Assembly: GCA_030428745.1 (NCBI GenBank)
Contig: JAUIEG010000015.1
Span: 1 to 14,004, forward strand
DNA from: Alphaproteobacteria bacterium
GTDB taxonomy: Bacteria > Pseudomonadota > Alphaproteobacteria > Caulobacterales > Parvularculaceae
Direction of reading: 5' to 3'
Length of the DNA stretch: 14,004 bases
Made by a program: the position numbers and the translations under genes. A model generated the notes under the pieces. It had not been told where the DNA came from and searched no databases. It saw only the letters and a program-made list of their open reading frames with translations. This document shows positions 1 through 6,698 of the stretch, piece after piece; the stretch's first letter is position 1, and the number at the start of each line of letters is the position of its first letter.

Positions 1-202
1 CGAGGATGACGGACTGGCCAAGCATTTCCGAAACCCCCGCCAGAAAGGCGATGGCGAGCGCGGCCGTCTGCGCCTCGCCGGAATGGGCGGCCCGGGCAAA
101 GGCTTCCACAGAAAAACCCATGGCGCCGCCTGCCAGGGACAGCATCAGGAGCGGGAAGGCGGCAATGTCGGCGAGCAAGGCGAGCATGGCCCCGGAATAC
201 AT
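1..202 (-). CDS. Putative membrane protein, N-terminal part only (runs off the left edge)
   Basis: An open frame of 67 codons reads leftward from ATG at 202 to the edge. Its product begins MYSGAMLALLADIAAF and is strongly hydrophobic, with two likely membrane segments (about residues 5-30 and 46-60) joined by a short polar stretch. The run LAGVSEMLGQSVIL near the edge has the composition of a real protein rather than a shadow frame. No strong ribosome-binding site precedes the ATG, and Met6 (ATG at 187) is an alternative start. The gene is divergent from parC with a 96-bp gap that must hold both promoters. I do not recognise the family, and no function is claimed beyond membrane localisation. 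Confidence 0.55.
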   Translation of the reverse strand, partial: MYSGAMLALLADIAAFPLLMLSLAGGAMGFSVEAFARAAHSGEAQTAALAIAFLAGVSEMLGQSVIL

Positions 203-298
203 GATTGCGAGGCTGGGGAAAACGCCGCCCGTTTCGGTCCCGTGTAGAGCTCGGCGAGGGACTGGCGAAGCCCCGAGACTCTGCTAGAGACTGGCTCT

Positions 299-2569
299 AT
301 GAAGCGTTCCAAGACCAAATCCGCCAAATCCCAAAAGTCCGCCCAGAAGCCGGCGAAGCCCGAGGAGATCTTCCTCGAGCCGTTCGACGAGGCGCTGTCC
401 CAGCGATATCTCGCCTACGCGCTGTCGACCATTACGTCGCGGGCGCTGCCCGATGTGCGCGACGGGCTGAAGCCTGTTCACCGGCGCATTCTCTACGCCA
501 TGCGCCAGATGAATCTGAAGCCCACGGGGAGCTTCAAGAAGTCCGCCAAGGTCGTGGGCGAGGTGATGGGCAACTTCCACCCTCATGGCGATCAGGCGAT
601 TTATGACGCCATGGTGCGTTTGGTGCAGGATTTTTCGGTGCGAGTGCCGTTGATCGACGGCCAGGGGAATTTCGGCAATATCGACGGCGATAACGCCGCG
701 GCCATGCGCTACACGGAAAGCCGGCTGACGGAAGCCGCGCAATTGCTGCTCGACGGCATTGATGAGGACACGGTTGATTTCCGTGAGACTTATGACGGTG
801 AAGGCAAAGAACCCATCGTTCTGCCGGCGGCGTTTCCGAATTTGCTGGCGAACGGCGCGAGCGGCATCGCGGTGGGGATGGCGACGTCGATCCCGCCGCA
901 TAATGTGGCGGAGCTCATCGACGCGAGCTTGCATCTTATCAAGACGCCCAATGCGCGCACGGAAACTCTCCTGAAATATGTAAAGGGGCCAGACTTTCCG
1001 ACCGGCGGCATCTGTATTGAAGATGCTTCCTCCATGGAGGAAGCCTACGCCACGGGTCGCGGCGGTTTCCGCGTGCGGGCGCGCTGGGAAACGGAAGATC
1101 TCGGCCGCGGCAAATACCAGATCGTCGTCACCGAGATTCCCTATCAGGTTCAGAAGTCAAAGCTGATTGAGAAAATCGCCGAGCTGATGCAGGCGAAAAA
1201 ACTCCCGGCGCTCGCCGACATACGCGATGAAAGCGCGGAGGATATCCGCCTGATTCTTGAGCCGAAATCGGGCAATATCGAACCGGCGGCGCTGATGGAA
1301 TCGCTGTTCAAGGCCACCGATCTCGAATCGCGCTTTTCGCTCAACATGAACGTCCTCGGCGCCGACGGAAGCCCCCGCGTTATGGGGCTGCGCGAGGTGC
1401 TGCAGTCTTATCTCGATCACCGCAAAGAGGTGTTGCGCCGGCGCACGGAGTTCCGTCTCGACAAAATCGCCAGGCGTCTCGAGATCCTAGACGGCTTTTT
1501 GATCGCCTATCTCAATCTCGACGAGGTGATCCGCATCATCCGCTATGAAGACGATCCAAAAGCGGAGTTGATGAAGACCTTCAAGCTGACGGAAACGCAG
1601 ACCGAAGCGATCCTCAATATGCGCCTGCGGTCCCTGCGCAAGCTTGAGGAAATGGAGATCAAGACCGAGCACTCGGACCTCAAGAAAGAACAAAAAGAAC
1701 TGAAGGCGCTTCTGAAGTCCGAAGACAAGCAGTGGGCGAGGATCGCCGACGAGTTGAAAGAGGTGAAAAAACTCTTCGATCCGAAATCGGATCTTGGCCG
1801 GCGCCGCACGGATCTTGCCGATGCGCCTGCGATTGATGACATCGACCTCGACGTCCTCGTGGAGAAAGAACCCGTCACCATCGTTCTGTCGGAAAAGGGC
1901 TGGGTGCGCTCCATGAAGGGGCATGTCGAAGACGCGAAGTCCATCAAATACAAGGAGGGCGACCGCGAACACTGGGTCGTCCACGCCCAGACGACAGACA
2001 AGCTCATGCTCTTCGCAACCAACGGCAAGTTCTATGCGCTCGATGTTGCGAACTTGCCTGGCGGGCGCGGTCATGGCGAGCCGATCCGCCTGATCGTCGA
2101 CATGGGCAATGACGATGCGGTCGTGGCGGCGTTTCTTTACGAGGGCGGACGGAAATTCCTTCTGGCGTCGTCGTCGGGCCATGGGTTCATCGCGCCGGAA
2201 GACGAGTGCCTGTCCAATACCCGCAAGGGCAAGCAGGTTCTGAATGTCGCTTCAGGGGCGGAGGCGGCGGTCTGCCGCCCTGCAGAAGGCGACATGCTCG
2301 CCGTTGTCGGCGACAACAAGAAGTTCCTCGTGTTCGAGGCGTCAGAGCTGCCGGAGATGACCCGGGGCAAGGGCGTCGTCCTGCAAAAATACCAAAAGGA
2401 CGGGCTCTCCGACGCAAAGCTTTTCTCGAAGAAGGAAGGTCTCACTTGGACGGACCGGTCAGGCCGCACGCAAACGGTGGAGGGCTGGAAATCCTATTTG
2501 GGCAAGCGCGCGCAGGCGGGCAAGATTGCGCCAAAGGGTTTCCCCACGTCGAAGAAATTCGGCGCCTGA
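299..2569 (+). CDS. parC: DNA topoisomerase IV subunit A
   Basis: ParC is the DNA-breaking and rejoining subunit of topoisomerase IV (ParC2ParE2), which decatenates replicated chromosomes in the cytoplasm. The 756-residue product has the usual length for alphaproteobacterial ParC. After a Lys/Ser-rich leader of about 20 residues come the winged-helix/tower breakage-reunion domain (about 25-480) and a C-terminal DNA-wrapping beta-propeller (about 510-740). The catalytic tyrosine is Tyr138 in RYTE, and the quinolone-pocket helix is HPHGDQAIYDAMVRL (94-108). The propeller has only a degenerate GGRGHGEP instead of a GyrA box, which together with the length favours ParC over GyrA. In the helix, the position of E. 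coli ParC Ser80 is Gln99 and that of Glu84 is Asp103. The ATG at 299 is the first start in the frame; the Shine-Dalgarno is weak. parE is not in the window. Confidence 0.96.
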   Translation: MKRSKTKSAKSQKSAQKPAKPEEIFLEPFDEALSQRYLAYALSTITSRALPDVRDGLKPVHRRILYAMRQMNLKPTGSFKKSAKVVGEVMGNFHPHGDQAIYDAMVRLVQDFSVRVPLIDGQGNFGNIDGDNAAAMRYTESRLTEAAQLLLDGIDEDTVDFRETYDGEGKEPIVLPAAFPNLLANGASGIAVGMATSIPPHNVAELIDASLHLIKTPNARTETLLKYVKGPDFPTGGICIEDASSMEEAYATGRGGFRVRARWETEDLGRGKYQIVVTEIPYQVQKSKLIEKIAELMQAKKLPALADIRDESAEDIRLILEPKSGNIEPAALMESLFKATDLESRFSLNMNVLGADGSPRVMGLREVLQSYLDHRKEVLRRRTEFRLDKIARRLEILDGFLIAYLNLDEVIRIIRYEDDPKAELMKTFKLTETQTEAILNMRLRSLRKLEEMEIKTEHSDLKKEQKELKALLKSEDKQWARIADELKEVKKLFDPKSDLGRRRTDLADAPAIDDIDLDVLVEKEPVTIVLSEKGWVRSMKGHVEDAKSIKYKEGDREHWVVHAQTTDKLMLFATNGKFYALDVANLPGGRGHGEPIRLIVDMGNDDAVVAAFLYEGGRKFLLASSSGHGFIAPEDECLSNTRKGKQVLNVASGAEAAVCRPAEGDMLAVVGDNKKFLVFEASELPEMTRGKGVVLQKYQKDGLSDAKLFSKKEGLTWTDRSGRTQTVEGWKSYLGKRAQAGKIAPKGFPTSKKFGA

Positions 2570-2578
2570 TGGGAAGGT

Positions 2579-2607
2579 GATAAATCGTTCCTGCAGGAAC
2601 GATTATC
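2579..2607. repeat. Perfect palindrome just after parC
   Basis: Arms AATCGTTCC and GGAACGATT flank the centre TGCA (2583-2604, 22 bp, fully self-complementary). GAT/ATC adds three more pairs outside a single bulged A at 2582. It starts ten bases after the parC stop. As RNA it would form a 9-12 bp hairpin with a four-base loop, but no T-tract follows, so it is a poor intrinsic terminator. It could be a terminator helped by Rho, an mRNA 3'-end stabiliser, or a site for a dimeric DNA-binding protein. A second palindrome with related core bases follows at 2612. Confidence 0.55.
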
Positions 2608-2611
2608 GCGT

Positions 2612-2627
2612 CGGAATAGCTGTTCCG
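2612..2627. repeat. Near-perfect 16-bp palindrome upstream of the small-protein gene
   Basis: The sequence CGGAATAGCTGTTCCG is self-complementary except for one G/T pair. Its centre lies about 26 bp from the centre of the preceding palindrome, and both contain GTTCC/GGAA elements. The spacing and the position upstream of the gene at 2756 fit a pair of protein-binding sites, but no regulator can be named. Confidence 0.4.
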
Positions 2628-2755
2628 TGTTATTTTGTGGCCGGGCGTTTTGTCCACTTGGCAAGCGCTGCAAGGCGGCAAATCTTCTGGCTGCGCGAGA
2701 TGTCTCACGCGATGCGCAGCGGCGTCATGTTCCGCCGCACTCCAGGAGATCAATA

Positions 2756-2929
2756 ATGGTTGGAAACAGAATTGTCGCCGCAGGGGCGATTATCCTTACT
2801 GCGGCGCTGGTGTTCACGGAAATTGCCGTTGCACATCACGGCGAAGACACAATGCTGGGCAAAGCCGGTGATGCGATCACTTCCGCGGCGGATTCGGCGA
2901 AAGAAAAACTGAAAGACGCTGCCGACTAA
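2756..2929 (+). CDS. Small exported or membrane-anchored protein, 57 aa
   Basis: The start is the ATG at 2756, preceded at seven bases by AGGAG (2744-2748). An ATG or other start farther upstream would add residues of no protein-like character. The product has MVGNR, then a hydrophobic stretch (residues 6-25, IVAAGAIILTAALVFTEIAV), then AHHGEDT, then a charged Ala/Lys/Asp/Glu helix (about 38-57) ending KEKLKDAAD. The hydrophobic stretch could be a cleaved signal peptide (an AVA-H type site near residue 26) or an anchor. The tail resembles the amphipathic repeats of stress-type small proteins such as CsbD or YtxH, but no family is assigned. It stands alone between parC and the MarR gene. Its function is unknown. 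Confidence 0.65.
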   Translation: MVGNRIVAAGAIILTAALVFTEIAVAHHGEDTMLGKAGDAITSAADSAKEKLKDAAD

Positions 2930-2998
2930 GGTTCCAGCCACAGCCACGAAAAGAACACGCCTCTGGCTGCCTTGAGCGCTGCCGGTGAAATGTTGGCG

Positions 2999-3484
2999 TC
3001 AGCTCTCATCGATCATGCAAAAGGCTGCGGCGGCGATTTCATAAATCATCTGATCAAGCTTTTTGAGCTCGGGTTTTGATAATTTCTTTGTGACATCCGC
3101 AAAAAATTTTCGGCGCGCCACATAGACCTTTTCATAAGCTGCTTTTCCTGTTGGCGTCAGTTGAAGCAGATAGCTGATCTTGTTCGCGGGGTTTGGTTTA
3201 CGCTCAAGGAAGTTACGTTTCTCCAGCTGCTTTACTGCGCGGCTGACTTCCGCGCGGTCAACCAAAGCGGCGCTGGAAAGTTCGCTTGCGCTTTGTTTTC
3301 CCGATACGGCGAGATGTGCGACGACCCGCCATTCTGCAAGACTAATGTCTGCAATCTCTCGAACCTGTTGCGTCGCATGCCGGTCAAGCAGCTTACTCAG
3401 CATCAATATTCGATAGGGAACATAGTCAGCGCCGAAGGCGCCCCACTTCTCCCCAATCAGTTTGCGTGCATCGTCTTGTTTCAT
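2999..3484 (-). CDS. MarR-family transcriptional regulator
   Basis: This is a dimeric winged-helix DNA-binding protein of the MarR family, 161 residues, the usual size. Helix 1 (about 20-42) and the C-terminal helices (about 113-156) form the dimer interface. The winged helix-turn-helix spans about 48-112, with recognition helix DRAEVSRAVKQLEKR (76-90) and a wing ending QLTPTGKAAYEKV. The ATG at 3484 is chosen over a GTG 48 bases upstream because the extra 16 residues are polar and unlike the family, and the GTG has no ribosome-binding site. It is divergent from the DUF3237/hydrolase run, and an inverted repeat between them (3541-3556) is the likely operator. MarR proteins usually repress their own and adjacent genes until a small, often phenolic, ligand binds; here the ligand would be a pathway substrate or intermediate. 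The ligand itself is not evident. Confidence 0.88.
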   Translation of the reverse strand: MKQDDARKLIGEKWGAFGADYVPYRILMLSKLLDRHATQQVREIADISLAEWRVVAHLAVSGKQSASELSSAALVDRAEVSRAVKQLEKRNFLERKPNPANKISYLLQLTPTGKAAYEKVYVARRKFFADVTKKLSKPELKKLDQMIYEIAAAAFCMIDES

Positions 3485-3518
3485 CGTTATTTCCCGGGAT
3501 TTTCCAGACTCACTATGA

Positions 3519-3534
3519 TGTTGATTCTTCACCG
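3519..3534. promoter_or_regulatory. Possible second, degenerate operator half-site
   Basis: TGTTGA followed by TTCT and TCACCG keeps the left arm of the main operator exactly and four of six bases of the right arm. It starts 22 bp (about two helical turns) from the main site at 3541, on the side toward the MarR gene, where cooperative dimers could sit on the same face. It rests on short sequence similarity only. Confidence 0.3.
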
Positions 3535-3540
3535 GATACG

Positions 3541-3556
3541 TGTTGAAATATCAACA
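3541..3556. promoter_or_regulatory. Putative MarR operator 1
   Basis: The inverted repeat TGTTGA-AATA-TCAACA has perfect 6-bp arms. It lies between the divergent MarR gene (start 3484) and the DUF3237 gene (start 3642). Its size and symmetry are typical of MarR dimer sites. An almost identical site occurs at 8110-8127: 15 of 18 aligned positions are the same, counting two bases past the right arm. Location next to the regulator gene plus recurrence at a second divergent promoter of the same cluster are the reasons for the call. Confidence 0.6.
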
Positions 3557-3604
3557 ACATTTCCGAAGGGCCGGCATCTGGTCCTGTCGGCTTAAGCTAT
3601 TGAG

Positions 3605-3610
3605 TATAAT
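3605..3610 (+). promoter_or_regulatory. Possible -10 box for the DUF3237/hydrolase run
   Basis: A consensus TATAAT stands 31 bases before the chosen start at 3642. No good -35 hexamer lies 16-18 bases upstream, so the promoter may be weak or may need an activator. If it is real, the ATG at 3609, which overlaps it, cannot be the translation start. That supports the start at 3642. Confidence 0.3.
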
Positions 3611-3641
3611 GCGCTTTGGCGCGGAAAATGTCGCGGGGCCA

Positions 3642-4127
3642 ATGGACACGACGCCACACCCATTTCAGCCGGAGCTGGAACACGCATTCACCATATCCAT
3701 AGAGCTTGCCGGCTTGCACTGGATAAGGCCGTCAGCCAGAGGCGACGCCCGTGCGGCGATCTATGCGGCAAATGGCACTGTGGAAGGGCCGCGCCTGAAT
3801 GGCGAAGTGATCCCCATGTCGGGCGGCGACTTTCCGTTGCAACGCCCCAATGGAGTAATTGATTTCGACGCCCGGTATCTCCTCAAAGCTGACGACGGCG
3901 CAGTGATCTACCTTCAAAATCGGGGCTACCGTTGGGCGCGCAGTCCCGAGATAGCCGCCAAAATGGCGCGCAATGAAGATGTCTCTACAGATGACTATTA
4001 CATGCGCGTCACTCCCCAGTTTGATGCGCCGGAAGGGCCGCATGAGTGGCTGACGAAGCATGTTTTCGTGGGCGTGGCGGAGAAAATTCCTAACGCTAAT
4101 CGCATCCATTATTTCGTCGTCTTGTAG
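3642..4127 (+). CDS. DUF3237 (UPF0311) domain protein, first copy
   Basis: This 161-residue protein of the DUF3237 beta-barrel family spans most of the domain's length. Landmarks are GTVEGPRLNGEV (45-56), GGDF (61-64), DDGAVIYLQNRGYR (84-97) and a C-terminal YYMRVTPQFDAP...HEWLT block (119-138). There is no signal peptide, so it is probably cytoplasmic. The frame stays open back to a GTG at 3540. The upstream residues are not family-like and overlap the operator and possible -10 box, so the ATG at 3642 is preferred; its ribosome-binding site (GGGG) is weak. The stop codon overlaps the strong AGGAGG of the next gene, indicating co-transcription. A second copy lies on the other side of that gene. 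DUF3237 proteins often sit in catabolic clusters, but a biochemical role cannot be given from the sequence. Confidence 0.82.
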   Translation: MDTTPHPFQPELEHAFTISIELAGLHWIRPSARGDARAAIYAANGTVEGPRLNGEVIPMSGGDFPLQRPNGVIDFDARYLLKADDGAVIYLQNRGYRWARSPEIAAKMARNEDVSTDDYYMRVTPQFDAPEGPHEWLTKHVFVGVAEKIPNANRIHYFVVL

Positions 4128-4136
4128 GAGGGGCGG

Positions 4137-5792
4137 GTGCCGTCTTTTCAACCGATCATGCGTCCAGGCGTTGACCCGCATACGGCGCCGAACAAACCGC
4201 CTTTGCCGCCGGAAGGGTATCGTCAGGAGAGGCTTGGCGATCTCATGGTCGATCGCAATCTTCCCGTTCCGCTGCGTGACGGTGTCGTTATCTTTGCTGA
4301 TGTTTATCGGCCCGCCGGCCAGTTGGGCGAGCAGGATTTACCAACTCTTCTCTCCTGGAGCCCTTATGGAAAGCACGGGCAATCCAATCAGGTGTTCTGG
4401 CCGGCCTCGGGCGTCAACCCGGAATGGCTTTCCCCTTTAACGCCATTTGAAGGGCCGGATCCCGCTTTTTGGTGCGCTTATGGTTATGCGGTGGCGGTGG
4501 TTGATCCCCGCGGCACATGGCGTTCAGGCGGTGACTTTCACCATAACGGGGAGATCGAAGGGAAGGACTGTTTCGATACGATCGAATTCCTTGCCGATCA
4601 GCCATGGTCGAATGGGGCGGTCGGAATGACCGGCGTTTCCTATCTCGCCTGCATTCAATATCTTGTCGCGCCGTTAAATCCTCCCTCCTTGAAGGCGCTA
4701 AATCCATGGGAAGGGTTTTCGGATTGGTATCGGGAATTTGCGATGCATGGCGGCATACCGGAAACGGGCTTTGTGCCGAGAGCATCCGAAACTATTCAAT
4801 ACAGCCTCAACCAGACTGAAGACACTTGGGCGAATGTCCAGGCTCACCCTCTTTATGATGATTATTGGGCGTCCAAGGAATTGCCTTTGGAAGAGATCAC
4901 CCAGCCGGCGTTTTTTGTCGCGAGCTGGTCTGACCATGGACTTCATACACGGGGAACGCTTGAGGCCTATCGGCGGTCTGCAAGCACTCAGAAATGGCTG
5001 GAAGTCCACGGCCAGAAAAAATGGGCGCATTACTATCTGCCAGAGTCTCGCGCCAGACGGCGGGCATTCTTTGACCATTTCTTGAAAACGCCCGGTCAAG
5101 CCGTGCCCGCCTGGCCGAAGGTGCAATATGAGGTCCGCAACAAGGCCGGCGACGCCGCCGTCAAGACGGCGAGTGATTGGCCATTGCCTAATGCTGAATA
5201 TCGCCGCCTTTTTCTTTCAACCGGAGAAACCATGAGCTTGGCGCCGGCTGATGAGCCGGGCGAAATTTCTTACGATTCTGCTTCTGGTCACGCGTCGTTT
5301 GACTTCGAATTTGACCGCGATGTTGAGCTTACCGGCTCCATGAGTTTGAAGTTGTGGGTCGAGGCGCCCGAAGCCGACGACATGGATCTGTTCGTCGCGC
5401 TGGAGAAGATTACAGCGGACGGCGAAAAAACCGGATTCACGTTTTACGCATTTTTCGAAGATGGCCCGGTTGCTCTTGGCTGGCTGCGCGCCAGTCATCG
5501 CGCGCTCGATCCGGCTCGTTCCATGCCAGGCCGTCCATTTCACCCTCATACGCATGAGGAGAAACTGACAGACGGAAAGCCGGTTTCCGTTGATATCGAA
5601 ATATGGCCATCCTCCACCCACTTCCAAAAAGGGGAACGCCTGCGCGTGATTGTGCAGGGGCGCGATATTTATGATAAAGGTCTGCCGAGGCTTCCTTTTG
5701 CTCGGCATGAAAACACGGTGAATAAAGGGCGTCACGTCATCCGTTTTGGTGGTGATTACGACTCACACCTTCTTGCGCCTTTTGTAGAGTGA
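4137..5792 (+). CDS. CocE/NonD-type serine hydrolase (X-Pro dipeptidyl-peptidase S15 family)
   Basis: This 551-residue alpha/beta hydrolase is related to cocaine esterase, glutaryl-7-ACA acylase and X-Pro dipeptidyl-peptidase, which cleave esters or amides. The N-terminal catalytic domain carries the nucleophile in GMTGVSYL (Ser168), a probable acid in SWSDH (Asp266) and a probable histidine in WAHY (His298). Tyr77 in SPYGKH fits the oxyanion-hole tyrosine. DPRGTWRSGG (123-132) is a family hallmark. The C-terminal half (about 355-541) is the jelly-roll PepX_C domain. Length is normal and there is no signal peptide. The start is GTG at 4137, fixed by AGGAGG at 4126-4131, which overlaps the previous stop. 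The next gene begins ten bases after its stop. It is presumably the entry hydrolase of the cluster; peptidase activity is less likely than esterase or amidase activity on a small molecule. Confidence 0.88.
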   Translation: MPSFQPIMRPGVDPHTAPNKPPLPPEGYRQERLGDLMVDRNLPVPLRDGVVIFADVYRPAGQLGEQDLPTLLSWSPYGKHGQSNQVFWPASGVNPEWLSPLTPFEGPDPAFWCAYGYAVAVVDPRGTWRSGGDFHHNGEIEGKDCFDTIEFLADQPWSNGAVGMTGVSYLACIQYLVAPLNPPSLKALNPWEGFSDWYREFAMHGGIPETGFVPRASETIQYSLNQTEDTWANVQAHPLYDDYWASKELPLEEITQPAFFVASWSDHGLHTRGTLEAYRRSASTQKWLEVHGQKKWAHYYLPESRARRRAFFDHFLKTPGQAVPAWPKVQYEVRNKAGDAAVKTASDWPLPNAEYRRLFLSTGETMSLAPADEPGEISYDSASGHASFDFEFDRDVELTGSMSLKLWVEAPEADDMDLFVALEKITADGEKTGFTFYAFFEDGPVALGWLRASHRALDPARSMPGRPFHPHTHEEKLTDGKPVSVDIEIWPSSTHFQKGERLRVIVQGRDIYDKGLPRLPFARHENTVNKGRHVIRFGGDYDSHLLAPFVE

Positions 5793-5802
5793 AGAAGTTT
5801 CC

Positions 5803-6279
5803 ATGAGCCAGTTCGCAGATGTTTCGCTTGAGCATGTTTTCGACATCACCGTTTTTTTTGGCGCAGATCGCGAAATTTTCGGGCCGATGCCAGGTGGCGG
5901 GTCGCAAGGGTATACGCCTGCCATCGGCGGAGTGATCTCCGGGCCTCGCCTTTCAGGCAAAGTCGTGCCGCATTCGGGCGCTGATTATGCTGTCGTGCGC
6001 GATGATGGCGTCATCGAGCTCAAAGCGCATTATCTTCTTGAGGCGGATGACGGAACCAAGATTTACATTCAAAATCTCGGCTACCTTATTCCGTCAACAG
6101 ATGACAATCCGGAACTGAATGATCAGGGCCTGAAGCAGCCTGCTTATTTCAGACTGACGCCTTATTTTCGGGTTCCCAAGGGCAAGCATGACTGGTTGAC
6201 GAGAACCTGCATTGTCGGGGGCGCCGAGCGCCGCACGGATCCCGATCATTCTTTTTTCCGTTATTATGCAGTGCGATAA
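5803..6279 (+). CDS. DUF3237 (UPF0311) domain protein, second copy
   Basis: This 158-residue DUF3237 protein is paralogous to the one at 3642 but clearly diverged. Shared blocks are LEHVFDI (9-15), GGVISGPRLSGKV (42-54), DDGTKIYIQNLGY (82-94) and YFRLTPYFRVPKGKHDWLT (115-133). It differs in a Gly-rich insertion (GPMPGGGSQGYTP, 27-39) where copy one has SARGDARAA. The ATG at 5803 has a GAAGAAG ribosome-binding stretch that overlaps the preceding stop, so the gene is co-transcribed with the hydrolase. Two diverged copies around one hydrolase suggest different substrates, successive steps, or a heteromeric complex. No signal peptide or membrane segment is seen. Confidence 0.85.
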   Translation: MSQFADVSLEHVFDITVFFGADREIFGPMPGGGSQGYTPAIGGVISGPRLSGKVVPHSGADYAVVRDDGVIELKAHYLLEADDGTKIYIQNLGYLIPSTDDNPELNDQGLKQPAYFRLTPYFRVPKGKHDWLTRTCIVGGAERRTDPDHSFFRYYAVR

Positions 6280-6314
6280 CGGGCGAACGACATTCCAACA
6301 AGAAAGCCGACGCT

Positions 6315-6698
6315 ATGAACAAAGAAGATTTTGAAGCTTATATAGCGGCGTTCAATGCAAGTGATTTTGAGGGCTTTTCGAAATATTATGCGGAAGACGT
6401 CGAGTTCAGCCTTGGCGGACGCAAACAGCTAAACGGCCCCCAGGAGATCGTTGATTTCTATCGGGGCGTAAAAGAGCACATAAAAGAACGCCTTGAAATA
6501 ATCGACCTTCTGGTCGCGCCTGATGGCTTCGCCATGCATAACCGGACGACATTCGAAACAATCAAGGACTGGCCGGATTTTGAATTATGGCCGACCAAAG
6601 TCGGTGACATCCGCAAAATTGAGAGCATCATTCTTTATCGCGTTGAGAACGATCTTTTTAAGAGCATTAAATCAGCGCGCTTTGTACAACTCAGCTAG
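6315..6698 (+). CDS. SnoaL-like / NTF2-fold protein
   Basis: This 127-residue single-domain protein has the pattern of the SnoaL-like branch of the NTF2 superfamily. It has an N-terminal helix (EDFEAYIAAFNASDFEGFSKYY), then the strand signature YAEDVEFSLGG (25-35), a helix around EIVDFYRGVKEHI (44-56), and alternating strands to the C-terminus. Members of this fold act as cyclases, isomerases, hydrolases or binding proteins. The pocket residues do not identify a reaction. It is the last gene of the rightward run, 35 bases after the second DUF3237 gene. Its end overlaps the end of the leftward MFS gene by eight bases. It is likely a pathway enzyme or carrier acting on the same compound as the hydrolase. 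Confidence 0.75.
   Translation: MNKEDFEAYIAAFNASDFEGFSKYYAEDVEFSLGGRKQLNGPQEIVDFYRGVKEHIKERLEIIDLLVAPDGFAMHNRTTFETIKDWPDFELWPTKVGDIRKIESIILYRVENDLFKSIKSARFVQLS

Noticed and set aside
1487..2182. Long open frames on the opposite strand of parC
   Set aside because: They are shadow frames produced by GC-rich codon use in parC. Their products are Arg/His/Phe-rich without domain character.
2587..2624. EcfG-type general-stress promoter (GGAAC ... GTT) upstream of the small gene
   Set aside because: The spacing from GGAAC at 2596 to the next GTT is 21 bases, too long for the expected 16-17.
2627..2755. Longer form of the small-protein gene starting at 2627
   Set aside because: The extra N-terminus is Arg/Cys/His-rich and would bury the signal-like segment. 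AGGAG at 2744 directly supports the start at 2756.
2932..2973. CAGCCA ... TGGCTG inverted repeat between the small gene and the MarR gene, as a bidirectional terminator
   Set aside because: The stem is only about six bases with a long loop and no T-tract on either strand.
3540..3641. Extension of the first DUF3237 gene back to a GTG at 3540 or an ATG at 3609
   Set aside because: The added residues do not look like DUF3237, overlap the inverted-repeat operator and a TATAAT box, and have no ribosome-binding site.
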